Made by a program: the position numbers and the translations under genes. A stretch of DNA of 64,000 nt, taken from positions 306,175 to 370,174 of the forward strand of contig MNCI01005876.1 of NCBI GenBank assembly GCA_015680685.1. The letters run 5' to 3'. The stretch is from Gnetum montanum (lineage: Eukaryota; Streptophyta; Gnetopsida; Gnetales; Gnetaceae). Shown here piece after piece: positions 11,091 to 23,241 of this stretch. Every line of letters starts with the position of its first letter. Within the stretch, counting starts at the first letter, position 1. Under the pieces are notes generated by a model. The model ran no database searches, was not told the DNA's origin, and saw nothing but the letters and a program-made list of their open reading frames with translations.

Positions 11091-11579
11091 GTCATATTCT
11101 CCTTCATCATAAAATCCTAACTTTCTAAACATTCTAGAGAGAGGATCTTGATGATCTTCTTCATTAGGTTGAGATCTCTTCTTTGAGTTTTCTCTTTCTT
11201 CAAAAGCCTTAGGTTTTCTAGTAGGTTTAAGTATTGAATTTGGTGGCTTGGTTATGATAATTTTTCATTTTGTACTTCTAAGCTCATATCTAGGCTTCTC
11301 ACTATTATTGAACTCATTGCAACAAGAGTATCCTAACTATGAATCCTCAAATGTCTCATCGCTAGATGACCTTTCTATGTAATGTGCTCCTCGGTATGTA
11401 AACTCTATAAACTCCTCTACAATTTCTATTAGGTTGGAATCAGAAAAAGCTTTACTTGACATGATTTCTTCAATTCTACTTGAATATCTAACTTTTTGTA
11501 ATTTCTATCTTCCTTATTTTTATCTTTTGACATCGCATTTTTTAATTTGATAATTTTATTTAACATTTCTTTCAAAATT

Positions 11580-12340
11580 TTTTCTTTATTAGATTCTTCA
11601 TTTTAGAATTCTATAAAGTGAGTGATTGAAGGTAGCATATTGGGTTGAGTTAAACTTTGGAGTGAAAATATTCCTTCTTTGAGATCTTTTATAGAAAGAT
11701 GGGTATCATCAAGGATTAAATTTAATTGCTTTTCTAATTCTACAGCCTCACTATAATGGTCTACTAAAGTATTGATATTTGGAATCCTTTGTAGCCAAAT
11801 TGAGATTCTAGGATCTATAGAATTTAGATAGGTATCTCTTAAAACTTCATTTCTTGGAAAAAAATGCTTTTGAAATAAACAATAAACTCTTTGAAACTTA
11901 GTGTTAAATTCTCTTACCAATTCCTTGTTTCCCTACTTTAATTGAACTAGGCCACTATATAACTAAGGAAGTTTGGGTATCAAATCTAGGCCATGTCCTT
12001 GAGGTTACCTAAAAACAACCTACATGCTTAACTTGTATGCTAAATATTTGCATGGATAAGGGCTACTTTGAATAAGTGTAAATATTCTTCTACCAACAAA
12101 AGATTTACTAGGGATGTATGGCTTCGGAAAATACTTGTAGGCTACTTTATGAATATCATGGTAAGCATCAAACATCAAAGGTGTGGGTAGTTGGAATGGG
12201 TTAATAGGAGGTAATTTTTCCATTATTTGCAAATTATGTGGTCTGCTAGGTGATTCTATTTGTAATTTAACTTTCATTTTACAAGATAGTTCCTTAATTA
12301 ATGACAATGTCCTAGTACATCATGTTTTAATTTTGGTACT
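11580..12340 (-). pseudogene. gag remnant (element 1)
   Basis: Gag forms the virus-like particle. Two open segments (12020-12307 and 11603-11920) give the capsid-type sequence, with PLMFDAYHDIHK, YFPKPYIPSKSFVG and MVREFNTKFQRVYCLFQ. It aligns over about 750 bases with the second copy at 17700-18480. The end-to-end gag sequence is broken by frameshifts. I did not find a clear CCHC zinc knuckle. Confidence 0.65.
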
Positions 12341-12344
12341 TGAA

Positions 12345-12699
12345 TTCCTAATTTTAGTATGTCATGATGTAGTTCTAGTATTAAATTCAAACATATGTAT
12401 TAAAATCTTGAAATATTCTTATTTATGAAAGGAACTACTCATGAGCTAAAATAACTAGCTAATATGACCTAATAAGCAATGAGTTATTTAACAACAAGAG
12501 ACCGTTCTTCTAGTGCTAGTGTAAGTTGTTGTACCCTAGTTCTAATGATAAAAGAAATTATTGTTGTATGAAGGCTAGTCATCCTTCTAACACTAGTCTA
12601 GGTTGTAGTAGTAGAATCAAGAATGACTTAACAATAGAGAATAAGTTTTAGATGGTTACTAGTGTTTGGTACCACCAAGGCATGGATGTCCCCAAAGAG
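12345..12699. other. Element 1 leader between 5' LTR and gag
   Basis: About 350 bases with no coding signal. On the minus strand TGGTACCAAACAC (12667-12679) resembles the start of a primer binding site (TGGTATCAGAGC for initiator Met tRNA) but matches poorly. Confidence 0.4.
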
Positions 12700-15600
12700 C
12701 CTCTATTGGTGTTAATAAGCTAATGTAACTTGAGATATATAACAAGAAAAAATTATTAAGACAAACAATAAGACCTAATTTAAGAATTTTTATCTTATAT
12801 GTAATCGATGTCTATCTCTTCTAGTTGCATTTTAGCATGATTTAAAAGAATTGAATAGCTTTCCTATAACTTTAGGTTTTAGTTCCCACACAACACACAT
12901 ATAATAAATGCATGGCTTTATAGAAGATGTCAATATTAAATTCTAAACTATCTGCTAGCTAACTTCTAAAGGTAAAATTACAAAAGGTTTACTAAACATA
13001 GTAAGAAACTAAGGAAAAAAATTATTCATAAAGATTAGAAATACATGAAGATGACAATAATTCTTTGCTAGACTAGTTAAGGATTGATACTCATAAATGC
13101 TATCTCATCAAACTAGAATAAAAGAAAGAAGCTAAACCTCATGTCATAAAGAAAATAGCCTATTTCAAAACTAATGATCCATTGATGTATGACTATATAA
13201 TTTTTAATCTAAACAAAAAGAAAGAGCTAACCAACTACAAATACAAGCTCAAAGACAAAGCTAAAAGAGATAGAAGAACCTATTTAAAATTCCATTCTGT
13301 TAAATAGTCTTTATAGTCATTTTCTAATCTTAATCCTCTTTTATTCCCCCCATCTTCTATGCCTTTAACAAATCTACTTTGGGCTTTATATAGTAGCCTA
13401 TGGCAGTTACAATCATTAATAAAAATATAAAGTTCCAAATTTCACATGGTCTCTTTGCATAATTATAGGTAGTTGGATAGTTGTCTAATTAAAGAAATCT
13501 TTAAAATCTAATGCTCTTATACTAATAACTACTAAGCTATCTTACAATGATTGTGGTAAATTTTAATAGCTTAATTCATGAATCTAGTTTAATCCTCTTA
13601 ATACTCACTTCAATGTTCATTTTTCATAGAACTGATTTAGTTAGAAAGTTTTTGTTTCTTTTGAAATAGCTTTTGCAGTGGTTTGAACTTTAATTTGAGC
13701 TTTTTATTAGCAATTTCAGTCATGATTCTACTAACTATCATCAACAAATATATATAGCCTTATTTGTGCTAGAGTAATAATTTACTATTAGCTCTTAGTT
13801 AAATTCCCACTCCTTTCTCTACATTTGCATTGGTAGGCCTTTTTGTTTTGTAGTCTCTAATTTAAGCTTCAATTGTGATTCTACACTTTAATTATGGCTC
13901 TATGCTACTATTAGCTCTGTTCTAGTTTGTGGCTCTATTTGTAGCTTCCAATTTTAGCACTAATGTCAACTATTGAGCCCCTTTCTGAATCTTTTAGTAG
14001 TTGTTCTTAAGCTTATAAATTCATTTTTTAATGGAGATAACATTGAACAATGAATTTAGGCTTTTTTAAAAAGATAATTATTCAATTCTACTTACTATAG
14101 TTTGCTCTACCCTAAGTTGGACTAAATATGAAATGTGCATGTGCATGAAATGCAATTTATTGCAGGCCTAAGAGAAGCTATGACATGGCTCATAGAGATT
14201 ATTTATAAAGCTAGATTTCACCTCTATGAACATAAATTAACTTTAGAGCTAACATTGAAAAATTGCTTTGTAGAGCTATTTTTTAGTTCCACAAACCTAC
14301 AACTATATGAATAGTAAAATTTTTTTCCTTATGAGCTAATGTGGCAAAGCTTGTTCATAGAATCATTTTTTGACTCTAAAAATATTTTCTACAAGCTAAC
14401 CTAGTAAAGCTTGCTTATAGCACCAAGTTTTCAATCTACAAGCTTCTTCTATGAACTAATGTGGTGGAGCGATGTGGTTCATTGAGCTTCTTTGTAGAAC
14501 TAGATTTTGCCTCTATGGACATAAGCTAACTATATAGCTTTCATGGCAGAGCAACTTATGAAATCACATTTAAATTCCATGAAATTTGACTTGGTAGAAC
14601 CATTTTGTAGTACCATTTTTTGATTCTATGTATTTGTAGCTACACCAATGCTAACATGACAAAGATAATTTTAAGCTTCTTTGTAGAATAGAATTTTAGC
14701 TCTATTAGAGGTGCTTCTTTCTCAAGATAAATTTCTTTCTCCTAACTTGGTTCTATAAGCTAATGTGTCAGGAGATAACATGGAAGAGCTTACTCATAGA
14801 ATGAAAATCTAGCTTTATGAACTAATTCTACAAGAAGGCTAATGTGGTAAGTGGTGACATGGTAGCTACTAAGCTAGTAGAGGTTTCTTATAGAATGAAA
14901 ATTTGGTTCTATGAACTTCATCTACCAGCTAATGTAATATTGCTTATGTGGTAGATGTAGCAAGTTTGCTGTATATGAAAATATGCACTTCATCTATTTG
15001 CTAAAATGGCTTATGCTAATGTGGCATTATTGACATGGTAGAGCGTGCTATAGAATGGAAATTTGGATCTATGAACTAGCTCTACAAGCAAACTAACATG
15101 GTGAAAGATGAAGTAGTAAATTCATTTCTAAACTACTATTATAGAATTAGATTTCATCTTTATCAAAAATGCTTAGCCTCTGGAGTTGATGTTGTAGAAT
15201 GCTGATGTGGCTAATAGAATTGCTTTGTAGAGATATTTTTCAATTCTATAAGCTTTCTTTACAAGATAATGTGGTAATGAAATGACATGGCTTGTAGATT
15301 TGAATCTTGGATTTACACTCAATGTTCTCTCCCCATAGAAAATATGGTAGATGAACAGTTTAGATGGGAATTTACCATCTAGATGAAGATTGCACTCCCA
15401 TTGCATTCAAATTGCTAGCTTTAATTCTTTTAATGAGCTTATCTTTGTGTTTTTCTTGGGTCCATCATTGCATAACTCATGGAAAATGTTTATGTTAATA
15501 CAAAAGTTTCATCTAGATTAAAATTTTGGCTGAATCCAAAAGGTAACATGGTAGGCACATTTGAACTAGAATTATTTTATAAACTTAAGTACACCAATAG

Positions 15601-16765
15601 CTAACATGAGAGATGAGAAAAACATGAATAACTATTTCTTCTTTCATTTAGATGAAAATTCATCATTCTTCTTGAAATAATATAATAGCTAAAGATTGAA
15701 TCATTTTGTAACTTTACAAATGTTTCTTTATATACAAACATGGTCAAGAAATTTCACTAAAACTTTTATGTTTAATGAGCCTTAGCCATATTGATGAATT
15801 TGGCATGGTAGAATCATTTCATAGAGCTATTTTTTTTTATTCTACAAGCTTCCTTTATGAGTGGACATGGTAGATTGATGATGCAGGTTGTAGAGATTCT
15901 TCATAAAATCTCTTCTTTAGTCTTCAAGTTATGATGCCTATGTGGAAGAGCCAAATTATAGAGCTATTTTTAAATTCTATGATCCTTTTCACATGCCCAT
16001 AGAATCAGTTCATGAAGCTACCTTTCCACCTCACAAGAGGGTTTATCCTAATAGTGCTTTACTCTTCAAGCTAACTTGGCAAAGCTATGTTGTAGAGCCC
16101 AAATTTAACTCTACTAACTTATCATCATGCTTATGTGGTAGAATCAATCAAGGCTTCTCTTCATAAAGCCACTTATGATATATAGGGTAGAGTTAGGAAA
16201 AACACTTTGTTTCACTCATTGCTAAAAAAATCATCTACTTAACTAGTTGATGTGAAAAAAAAAACCTCTTTTTCTAACTAAGCTCATTTTCTTTGAAATG
16301 AGGGTTTCTATCATTACTTAACTGATTGTTTTAATTCTTGTTTCCATGAAACTAATTATTAAGCTTTGAGATTCCATTTTGGATCGAGTTTGACTTAATT
16401 AATGAAAAATGAATTTGAGTATTAATTGGTATAAGCTTTGTTTTTTATGTTTCATTAACTAATCTACCTAGTGCCTTATTTAGCTCAAAAACTATAACTT
16501 TCTGATAACTTAATCAAAAATTCCTAGAAGGATTTTCTCTACTATAGAACTCTTGCTCTACAGATCTTAAAATTCACTACACCACTGTTAAAGTTTTTTC
16601 TATCATTTCTTGATGAAAGCTCATTTTAATGAATATTTGATGGGTAAATTCTTGTTCCCTCGTTAACACTAAGAAATTTCTTCACTTTAATTGTGATAAG
16701 AGAAGGATTGAGCTTGTGATTATATAGTTAAAGCTATTCCATGTCAATGGTTAATTATTACATCA
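12700..16765 (-). repeat. LTR B: 5' LTR of minus-strand gypsy element 1, about 4 kb
   Basis: Direct-repeat partner of LTR A, alignable from about 13005 to 16765. Its left part (12780-13000) also aligns with 2250-2400. The right end falls where similarity to LTR A stops. The left end is approximate. The middle (14150-15400) is made of degenerate units with repeated words such as ACATGGTAGAGC and palindromes such as TAGAATGAAAATTTGGTTCTA at 14891. A 4-kb LTR is long even for plant gypsy elements. Just right of it lies another gag-PR remnant rather than unrelated flank. Confidence 0.7.
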
Positions 16766-18500
16766 ATACTTTCCTATTATTTTAACTCTACTCTTGTTTA
16801 CTAGAACAATTTTTTAATGTTATTTTTATGGTTCTAAGACTAGTTATTTTCATATCAACAAGGGCTTCAAAGTTGCAGTATCTCCCAAATTATCTAAGTA
16901 ATTATGTAGATGCCTACCTTTTAGTTTAAGGGTTAATAAGAAAGGTAGTGCATCTCTATCAACTACAACAAATTTTTTTACTAATGGGCTTATCAACATT
17001 ATAGATATAATTTGTAGCTCTATCACTAATCTTCTTATTTTTAATATCTTCTGAACTTCTTTTTGAGAAACCGTATGTTTGAATCAACTGATTCAAAGCT
17101 AATGATAGTCTTAACTCTTTCAAATCTTCATTTATATCATACTTTTCTTCTTCATAAAATCCTAACCTGTTAAGCTCTTTAGAAAAGAATGTTGATGAAT
17201 TTCCTCATTTGATTGAATTCTTTCTTCTAATTTTTAATTTTTCACAAAAGCTTTCCTCTTTTCAATAGGCTTACGAAATGCATTAGCTAGTCTAAATATA
17301 GTTAATTTTTCTTATCACATTGCAATCCATACCTAAACTTTTATTTCTTACTAAAATAATGATTTGAATAATAGCCTAACTTTATTTTTTTGGAAATTTC
17401 ATCATCTAACAATTTTTCTAAGTAATGAATTCTAGCATGCATTTATTCTTTGGACTCAACTTCAAATTCTATCAAATTTAAATCAACTAAGAGTTTCCTT
17501 TCTTTAGTATCATCTAGTTCAGCTTAGACATTAGATTTTATAGTTTTGTTGAAATTTCCTATCTTCTTTAAGATTATTTTTGGATTGAGCTTTTTCTAGT
17601 TTAATAATTTTGGTAGAAATCTATTTTAAAAGTTTATCCTTATCTTGTTCTTCACTATGTGACTCAATAACAGTAATTGTTAAAGCTAACATTTTAAGTT
17701 AAGTAAAATTTTGTATAGGAAGAAATCCTCTTTGTTATTCTTTAAAATCATGTTGAGTGTTGTTTGGAGCTATGTTAAATTGACTCTCTAACTCTATGTT
17801 TTGACTCTAAAGATTAGCTAACGTGTTAGGGTTAGACATTCTTCTTAGCCAAATTAAGATTCTAGGATCTATAACATTTAAATAAGTGTCTCTTAAGATC
17901 TCATTACTTGGTCAGACCTAATTTTAAAATAAGCCACATACTTTCTAAAATTTGATGTTAAATTCTATAATTGATTTTTTATTTCCATATTTTATTTGAA
18001 CTAATTCACTATAGACCATATAATCCAAACTAGTTATGCTATTATTTGGAAAATAGAAATACCCAACTTGTTCAATATCTCTAAGATTATCTATGAATAA
18101 CCTACAAGCTTGGTCTTAATGTGAAATGTTAAGGTAGACTAATAGTACCTTCAAAAAATGTAAATATTATTTTTCTAAATAAGCCTTCATAGGAATGTAT
18201 GGCTCTAATAGATACTTAAAACCAACTTTAGAAATGCCATGATCTACATTAAACATCAAATTTTTAGAAAGCTAAAATGGATTCACAAGAGGAGGATTAG
18301 ACAATATTTGCATATTTAAGATCTAACTTTTCTCTTAAAAGGTAAGCCTTTAATTAAAGGTAAAATTCTAGTTTGTTTTGTTATTATCCCAATACCTAAA
18401 TTTCTAATGAGAATATCATATTCTTCTCCTAATGTTGCTTAAGTTTTAAATTTGAATAGATTTGTTAACCTTTTGAAATCCTCTTGCCTATATAAAGATT
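16766..18500 (-). pseudogene. Second gag-protease remnant (element 2), pol missing
   Basis: 16775-16990 aligns with the protease region of element 1 (TATTATTTTAACTCTACTCTTGT against TATTATTCTAACTCTACTCTTGT at 10736). 17780-18330 aligns with its gag, for example AGCCAAATTAAGATTCTAGG at 17849 against AGCCAAATTGAGATTCTAGG at 11793. The order and strand are the same as in element 1. What lies between LTR and protease in element 1 (RT, RNase H, IN; about 4.5 kb) is absent here, so the protease abuts LTR B directly. It is broken by many stops. Confidence 0.7.
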
Positions 18501-18741
18501 GACTAATGAGCTTCAATAAACTAATTAATATAACCTAAATTATGCCTTGATGGATCGTAATAGATTCTAATATGCCTTGAAATTCCTAATTGCTCTAATA
18601 TAATATATGACTCAATTTAACCTAATATATTGTAATACACCTTAATGATCCTATTAGCCCTCTTTTAAACACTAGTTAAACTATTATTGTTACAACAATC
18701 ACAATTACCATGGAATAGTAATTATTAGACATTTTGAGCTT
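18501..18741. other. Leader of element 2 up to the Tat insertion site
   Basis: AT-rich, with no coding signal. The last five bases (18737-18741, AGCTT) are one copy of the proposed target-site duplication of the Tat-like element. Confidence 0.45.
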
Positions 18742-19927
18742 TGAAACATCATAATGAAAATTCATGTTGTATCCTATGGTTAAAATCCATTGTAATTGGG
18801 TGTAAAAATAATGGTAGATATAATTGCCTTATTTTTCCCAACATCTAACATTGTATCCTTCACCATTGAACTTGAGGTAAAATTTTATTATAAAATATGA
18901 AGTTTGCAATTCATAGACTACAACCTCACATATCTTAACTTATTAAGGCTTAAAAAGGCATAATTAGTTGTTATTGCTTCACTTCCCAAGTGAAAAAAGT
19001 TATATCATGCATGTACCTAGGCTTGGGAAGCCTAAAGATGCCATGGGAAAAATCAAATTTGGGTTTATCACGGTTTTTATGCTAGCTATAGTAGTTTATA
19101 CGTTGGAATCACTTGCATCCATTGTATAAATTGTTGGGCTTTGATTTTCATAATAAGGCCAAGTTATTAATTTTGAACCAAGCATATTTTTATGGAGGCT
19201 ATTGTACTTCTGGTGAACTCAACGTAGTAATTACAAAGCCAATGTATTCTTGATGGCATTCATGCATCAAGCTTAGCAAAATTGATAAATGCGTTGGGGT
19301 TGGTAACCTACAATGTCAAAAATTTGCAACAATCTATCAACAATAATGGCAAAAATTTGTAGTAATGGATTTGACACCAACAACCTATTTAAATCACTTC
19401 ACAAGAGCTTTTGGCAAAAATTTACATTCGATTGAGTAAAGAGACATCTTAGAGCAGTGTAGATCAACTGAAAGTTTAGTAGCCACATTGACCTAGTAGA
19501 TCCACTACTAGAGAAAGAAAAAGGAGCTATGGAAGCACCACTTTGGAGCATTTGGATCATGAAGCTAATTATGGAACACATTATACTAGCTTCATCAAAC
19601 TTCAATCATCTTCTACATAGCTCTTTGTGCATCTTAAACATAAAAACTTGTATTCTTTTAAACTTTGTTCCTACAATAGTTTATTATTTTAATAAAATTT
19701 ACAATTCATTTGTTATATGTACGTTTATTTTTTTGTTTCTCTTGGATTAGATTTGCATTTTTTTATTTAATTCATTTATATCATTTCATCAATTCTAAGT
19801 TCCTAGGTGATCATCAAGGCTATTTGAGGTAATTCAAATCCATTTTCTTAAGGACCATGGGATCTAAGGTTAAATAGTTTTACTAGGAATTTTTAGTTTT
19901 TCACCACTAAAATTTTCTAGTGCAACA
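18742..19927 (+). repeat. Left (5') LTR of the Tat-like element
   Basis: Begins TGAAACATCATAATG and ends TAGTGCAACA. Aligned to 54064-55218 it keeps landmarks throughout, such as TTATTATAAAATATGAAGTTTG (18884 onward), AGCTTTTGGCAA and GGAGCATTTGGATCATGA. A TATA-like CTATTTAAA lies at 19385-19393 and AATAAA at 19691-19696, both also present in the partner and both on the plus strand. By eye the two LTRs differ at roughly a fifth of positions, so the insertion is old. Confidence 0.85.
19385..19393 (+). promoter_or_regulatory. TATA-like box in left Tat LTR
   Basis: CTATTTAAA, conserved at 54662-54670 in the right LTR. Its plus-strand orientation agrees with the coding strand of the element. Confidence 0.5.
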
Positions 19928-21177
19928 ATTTCTAACATTAGAAGGAGGATCTCCACCCAAGTTCTTCATCCAATCTTACTCTACCCTTACATATTTATTG
20001 ATTTAGATTGCCATTTATTTATTTTTACAAAAAAAATTTGGGATATTACCTTGAAATCTTTCCTAGAAACCAACGTAGCCATCCATTCTCCTACAATTTA
20101 TACTCAGCATATTTATAGCAGGTAGCTTGGGTGTTCTTGCAAATTTCATAGTAACTTCTAGACTTTTGAAAGCTAGTATATTTCTTAAAGGAACTTGTAT
20201 CTCTTACTCACAAAACTCTATTGTTGAGATTTCTAGAAATCTAGTGTATTTATTTTGTTAACCATCATCCACTTGTAGTTGTGAAATTTTGTCATTGTCT
20301 TTTCCCATAAAACCAATGTATCTTTTTGAAGAACCATCCAACTTATTTTCCGATAGAAAAAATACCAACCTATTTTTTGAAACGTTACCATCATATTTAG
20401 CCTAAGGAAAATACCTAACATATTTTTTGTTAAAATCCCATCATATTTATTATTGGAAGCCCAACATATGTTCTCAAAAAAGCCAACATATCTTTTCCTT
20501 AAAGCCAAAACCACTATGTTTTTACTAGTGCAAGTTGGGTGGAGAGAACCTAGTGCAGTAACTAGAAGCCTACATCTAACATTTTTCATACTAATTTTTT
20601 CTAGTAAATAATTTCAATGCAAGTTCCTATTAATTGCATTCAAAAATCCACAAATCTAAAATTAATTAATTTTTACTAGTGCAATGCATAACACTATCAC
20701 TACCACCTGCACTACACCTATAATTGTAGTTTTCATCATTTTCACAACTAAAATCATTAACAAATTGAGTAGTTTTATTTGTTGGAACTATTAATTTCAA
20801 AATAAAGTAAATATCTAGTTAATACCTTTCTAAAGATCAACTATATTGCCAATAAAATTAACCAACATGACCTCAAATCAGGATGCAATGCATGTATATG
20901 ATCCTTAAAGACCTAGCTTTTATTTAGTGTATACAATTACTCAAGCAGAGGAGCAAAAGTGAAGACTTTGTTGTAATAACCAAAGAATATTATAATTTCC
21001 TATGCATCAAGATCCAAGTCATCTTGCTCATCCCATGTATAGAATCTAAATACAAGCATGAGTTTGAGTTAATCCATAGGAATAGGAAGGAATACATCCC
21101 TTCCCCTTATGACAAAATAAAACTAATTGAAATCCATATGTGAATACTAGCTTAACTAATAGAGATGGATGAATTAA
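19928..21177 (+). other. 5' leader of the Tat-like element
   Basis: No confident coding region. I could not match the bases right after the LTR (ATTTCTAACATTAGAAGG) to a tRNA 3' end. It contains the minisatellite at 20290-20530. Confidence 0.5.
20290..20530. repeat. Degenerate minisatellite, 22-28-bp unit, CCAACATATTTT core
   Basis: About nine successive units share an ACCAACATATTTTTTG-like core, including ACCAACCTATTTTTTG, ACCATCATATTTAGCC, ACCTAACATATTTTTTG, CCCAACATATGTTCTC and GCCAACATATCTTTTCC. It lies in the leader between LTR and gag. The reading frame 20233-20589 on the minus strand simply spans this repeat. Confidence 0.75.
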
Positions 21178-23241
21178 GTGACAAAGTTAACTCAAGAAGC
21201 TACCATGAATACTAGGACAAGTTTGAGGCTGAAACTAAGCCAAATTCCTTCATTGGGAGCCTTTTCCAATAATTGGCTCCCAAAACCATTACATCCAAAG
21301 ATGACTCTTTTGTGTCTTCTATGGGACAAGTTTCCCAACCTTCTATACCACTTGCTTATCTTACTATGTTCAGGTCAACATCCATCATAGCCACTCACTA
21401 GGAATAACTCATTCCTTAATCGATCTCACTCTTCTAATCCATGTCCTTTGCAACATAGCCTTGCTTTGTGTAGCCATCACCCATGGTGTTCATCATAGCT
21501 CATCCCTTCTCTATCCTAGTGGGTCCCTCAATGGGATCCCAAGTGATCCAACCCTCTCATACTCCATTTCCCCTCTTTGTCTCTCAACTATTAGTGCACA
21601 CTTCATTTTCACTATTTAGCCCTCGTACAACCATGATAACACAACCTCTTCCATCTTTTCCATAGCCCATCATAAGGCCCCAGGGCTCCCAACTTCCCCC
21701 TCAACCATTTGTATAGATTCCTCAACCTGTGTCCCAAGGCATGGATCAGTCCTTTCAAATGATCCAAAAACTTATAGAAGAACTACACAAGTTCAAGGAC
21801 TCAACAACATAGATGGTTAAGCTAATGAACTTCTATCAAGATGACCCCATTAGTTCAACTATTCCTTAAATCATTCTTCCTTTGGACATTCCTATTCCAT
21901 ATTTTACCAAATACAATAGTGTAGGTGATCCCAATGCACACCTCATCATATTTTGTTCTAAGTGCTTCCTACTATAGGCTTGGCCCCACACCATCATGCT
22001 TATATTCCCTATGTTCCTTATTAGAAAAGCTTTAGACTAGTACTACACATTGTCTAGATGATCCATTACCTCATTAAAGGACAAAATGTCACAATTTGTT
22101 AACCATTTCAAGTATAACTTGAAATCAAAGATCATCCTAGATCAACTAATGAAATTCAAATAGGGATCTCTTGAACTTTTCTAGATGTTTATCTAATAAT
22201 GGAATGCTCTACTTAATGAGATTCCTAAACCTATAGCCGAAATCCACCTTTTGACCATTTTCAAGGGGGACATTCAATGATTTCATCAACTTGAAACTAT
22301 ATTATTTAGACCTATGGTCCATTAGCTAGGCTTTCTCTCAAACCAAAAACATAGAGGCTAGCCATAACTTTTCCTATATAGCATACAAGAATTATCACAC
22401 TAGGAAGAACAAGGATAGAAGAAAGCAAAACCATGTAGCTATGGCTACTATGACCAAAGAGAACAAAACTATGTAGGAGTCCAAAACAAGTGAACCTAAG
22501 GCACTTGCCACAACCAACCAACAAACCAACAACATTGAGGGCCTCTATGTGAAACCAAAAAAGTCCTAACTTTGAGAGAAAATATCAATCAAAATATAGC
22601 AAATTGCTACTAAAATCATTTAAACTCCTTGACTAGTTGCTCAAGAGTGATCGAATACAATACAAGAAAATGATTGAGAATGCATGATCAATTATGTAAA
22701 ATCACTAAGAATTTCACTCTAGCAACCAAGGATGATCCACTGGTACCAAAGTACTTCAAACTTAACCAATTTTACCACTATCAATAGTTGCCTAGTCATG
22801 ACACTGATTTCTATTTAGCGCTAAAACATGACCTACAAAAGATAGATAATGGAGAGCTAGTGCTAGATGCCTCTAATCTAGTTAGGCCTAAAAATAAATC
22901 TATGTGGGTATATAAATATTAGTTGAATGAAAACAATAGCCCATACAAGATAATTGCATTCAACGTTAGTAACAACCTAAGATCTACTAGGAAGCCATTA
23001 GTGATTTGGGTACCTCCTCATGATGAAAGGGGTCGTTCAACTTCATCTAGTTCAAGGACCCCTTTTATTGTAAGGATATCATCACTAGCACCTACCAAAT
23101 AACCCTTTGTCATCAAAGTACCCCTTTCCACTACCAATAAGTCTACAACTCAAGATGATCAACGTCCTCATGTGGTGGCCAACACAATGACTTCTTCAAA
23201 ACCTAACAACAAGAAATTACCAATTGAGTAACATAAGATGT
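21178..23241 (+). pseudogene. Tat-like gag remnant
   Basis: The plus strand at 21700-22300 gives MDQSFQMIQKLIEELHKF, then IPYFTKYNSVGDPNAHLI, SITSLKDKMSQFVNHFKY and a later FKGDIQ segment. These match the Retrotrans_gag fold (P.Y.G..DP..HL.., SI.S...L...F...F). Further on, FYHYQ and SHDTDFYLALKHDLQKID at about 22770-22850 fit the degraded C-terminal C..H...GH.T..C..LK..I..LI zinc-type motif with its Cys residues lost. Stops, several at UGA or UAG, break it throughout. It ends abruptly at the Athila-like LTR (23242). Confidence 0.75.

Noticed and set aside
12667-12679. Primer binding site for gypsy element 1
   Set aside because: TGGTACCAAACAC on the minus strand shares only its first bases with TGGTATCAGAGC and is not clearly next to an LTR end.
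20233-20589. 118-codon minus-strand ORF
   Set aside because: It spans the CCAACATAT minisatellite and reads as a degenerate peptide repeat; antisense to the Tat element.
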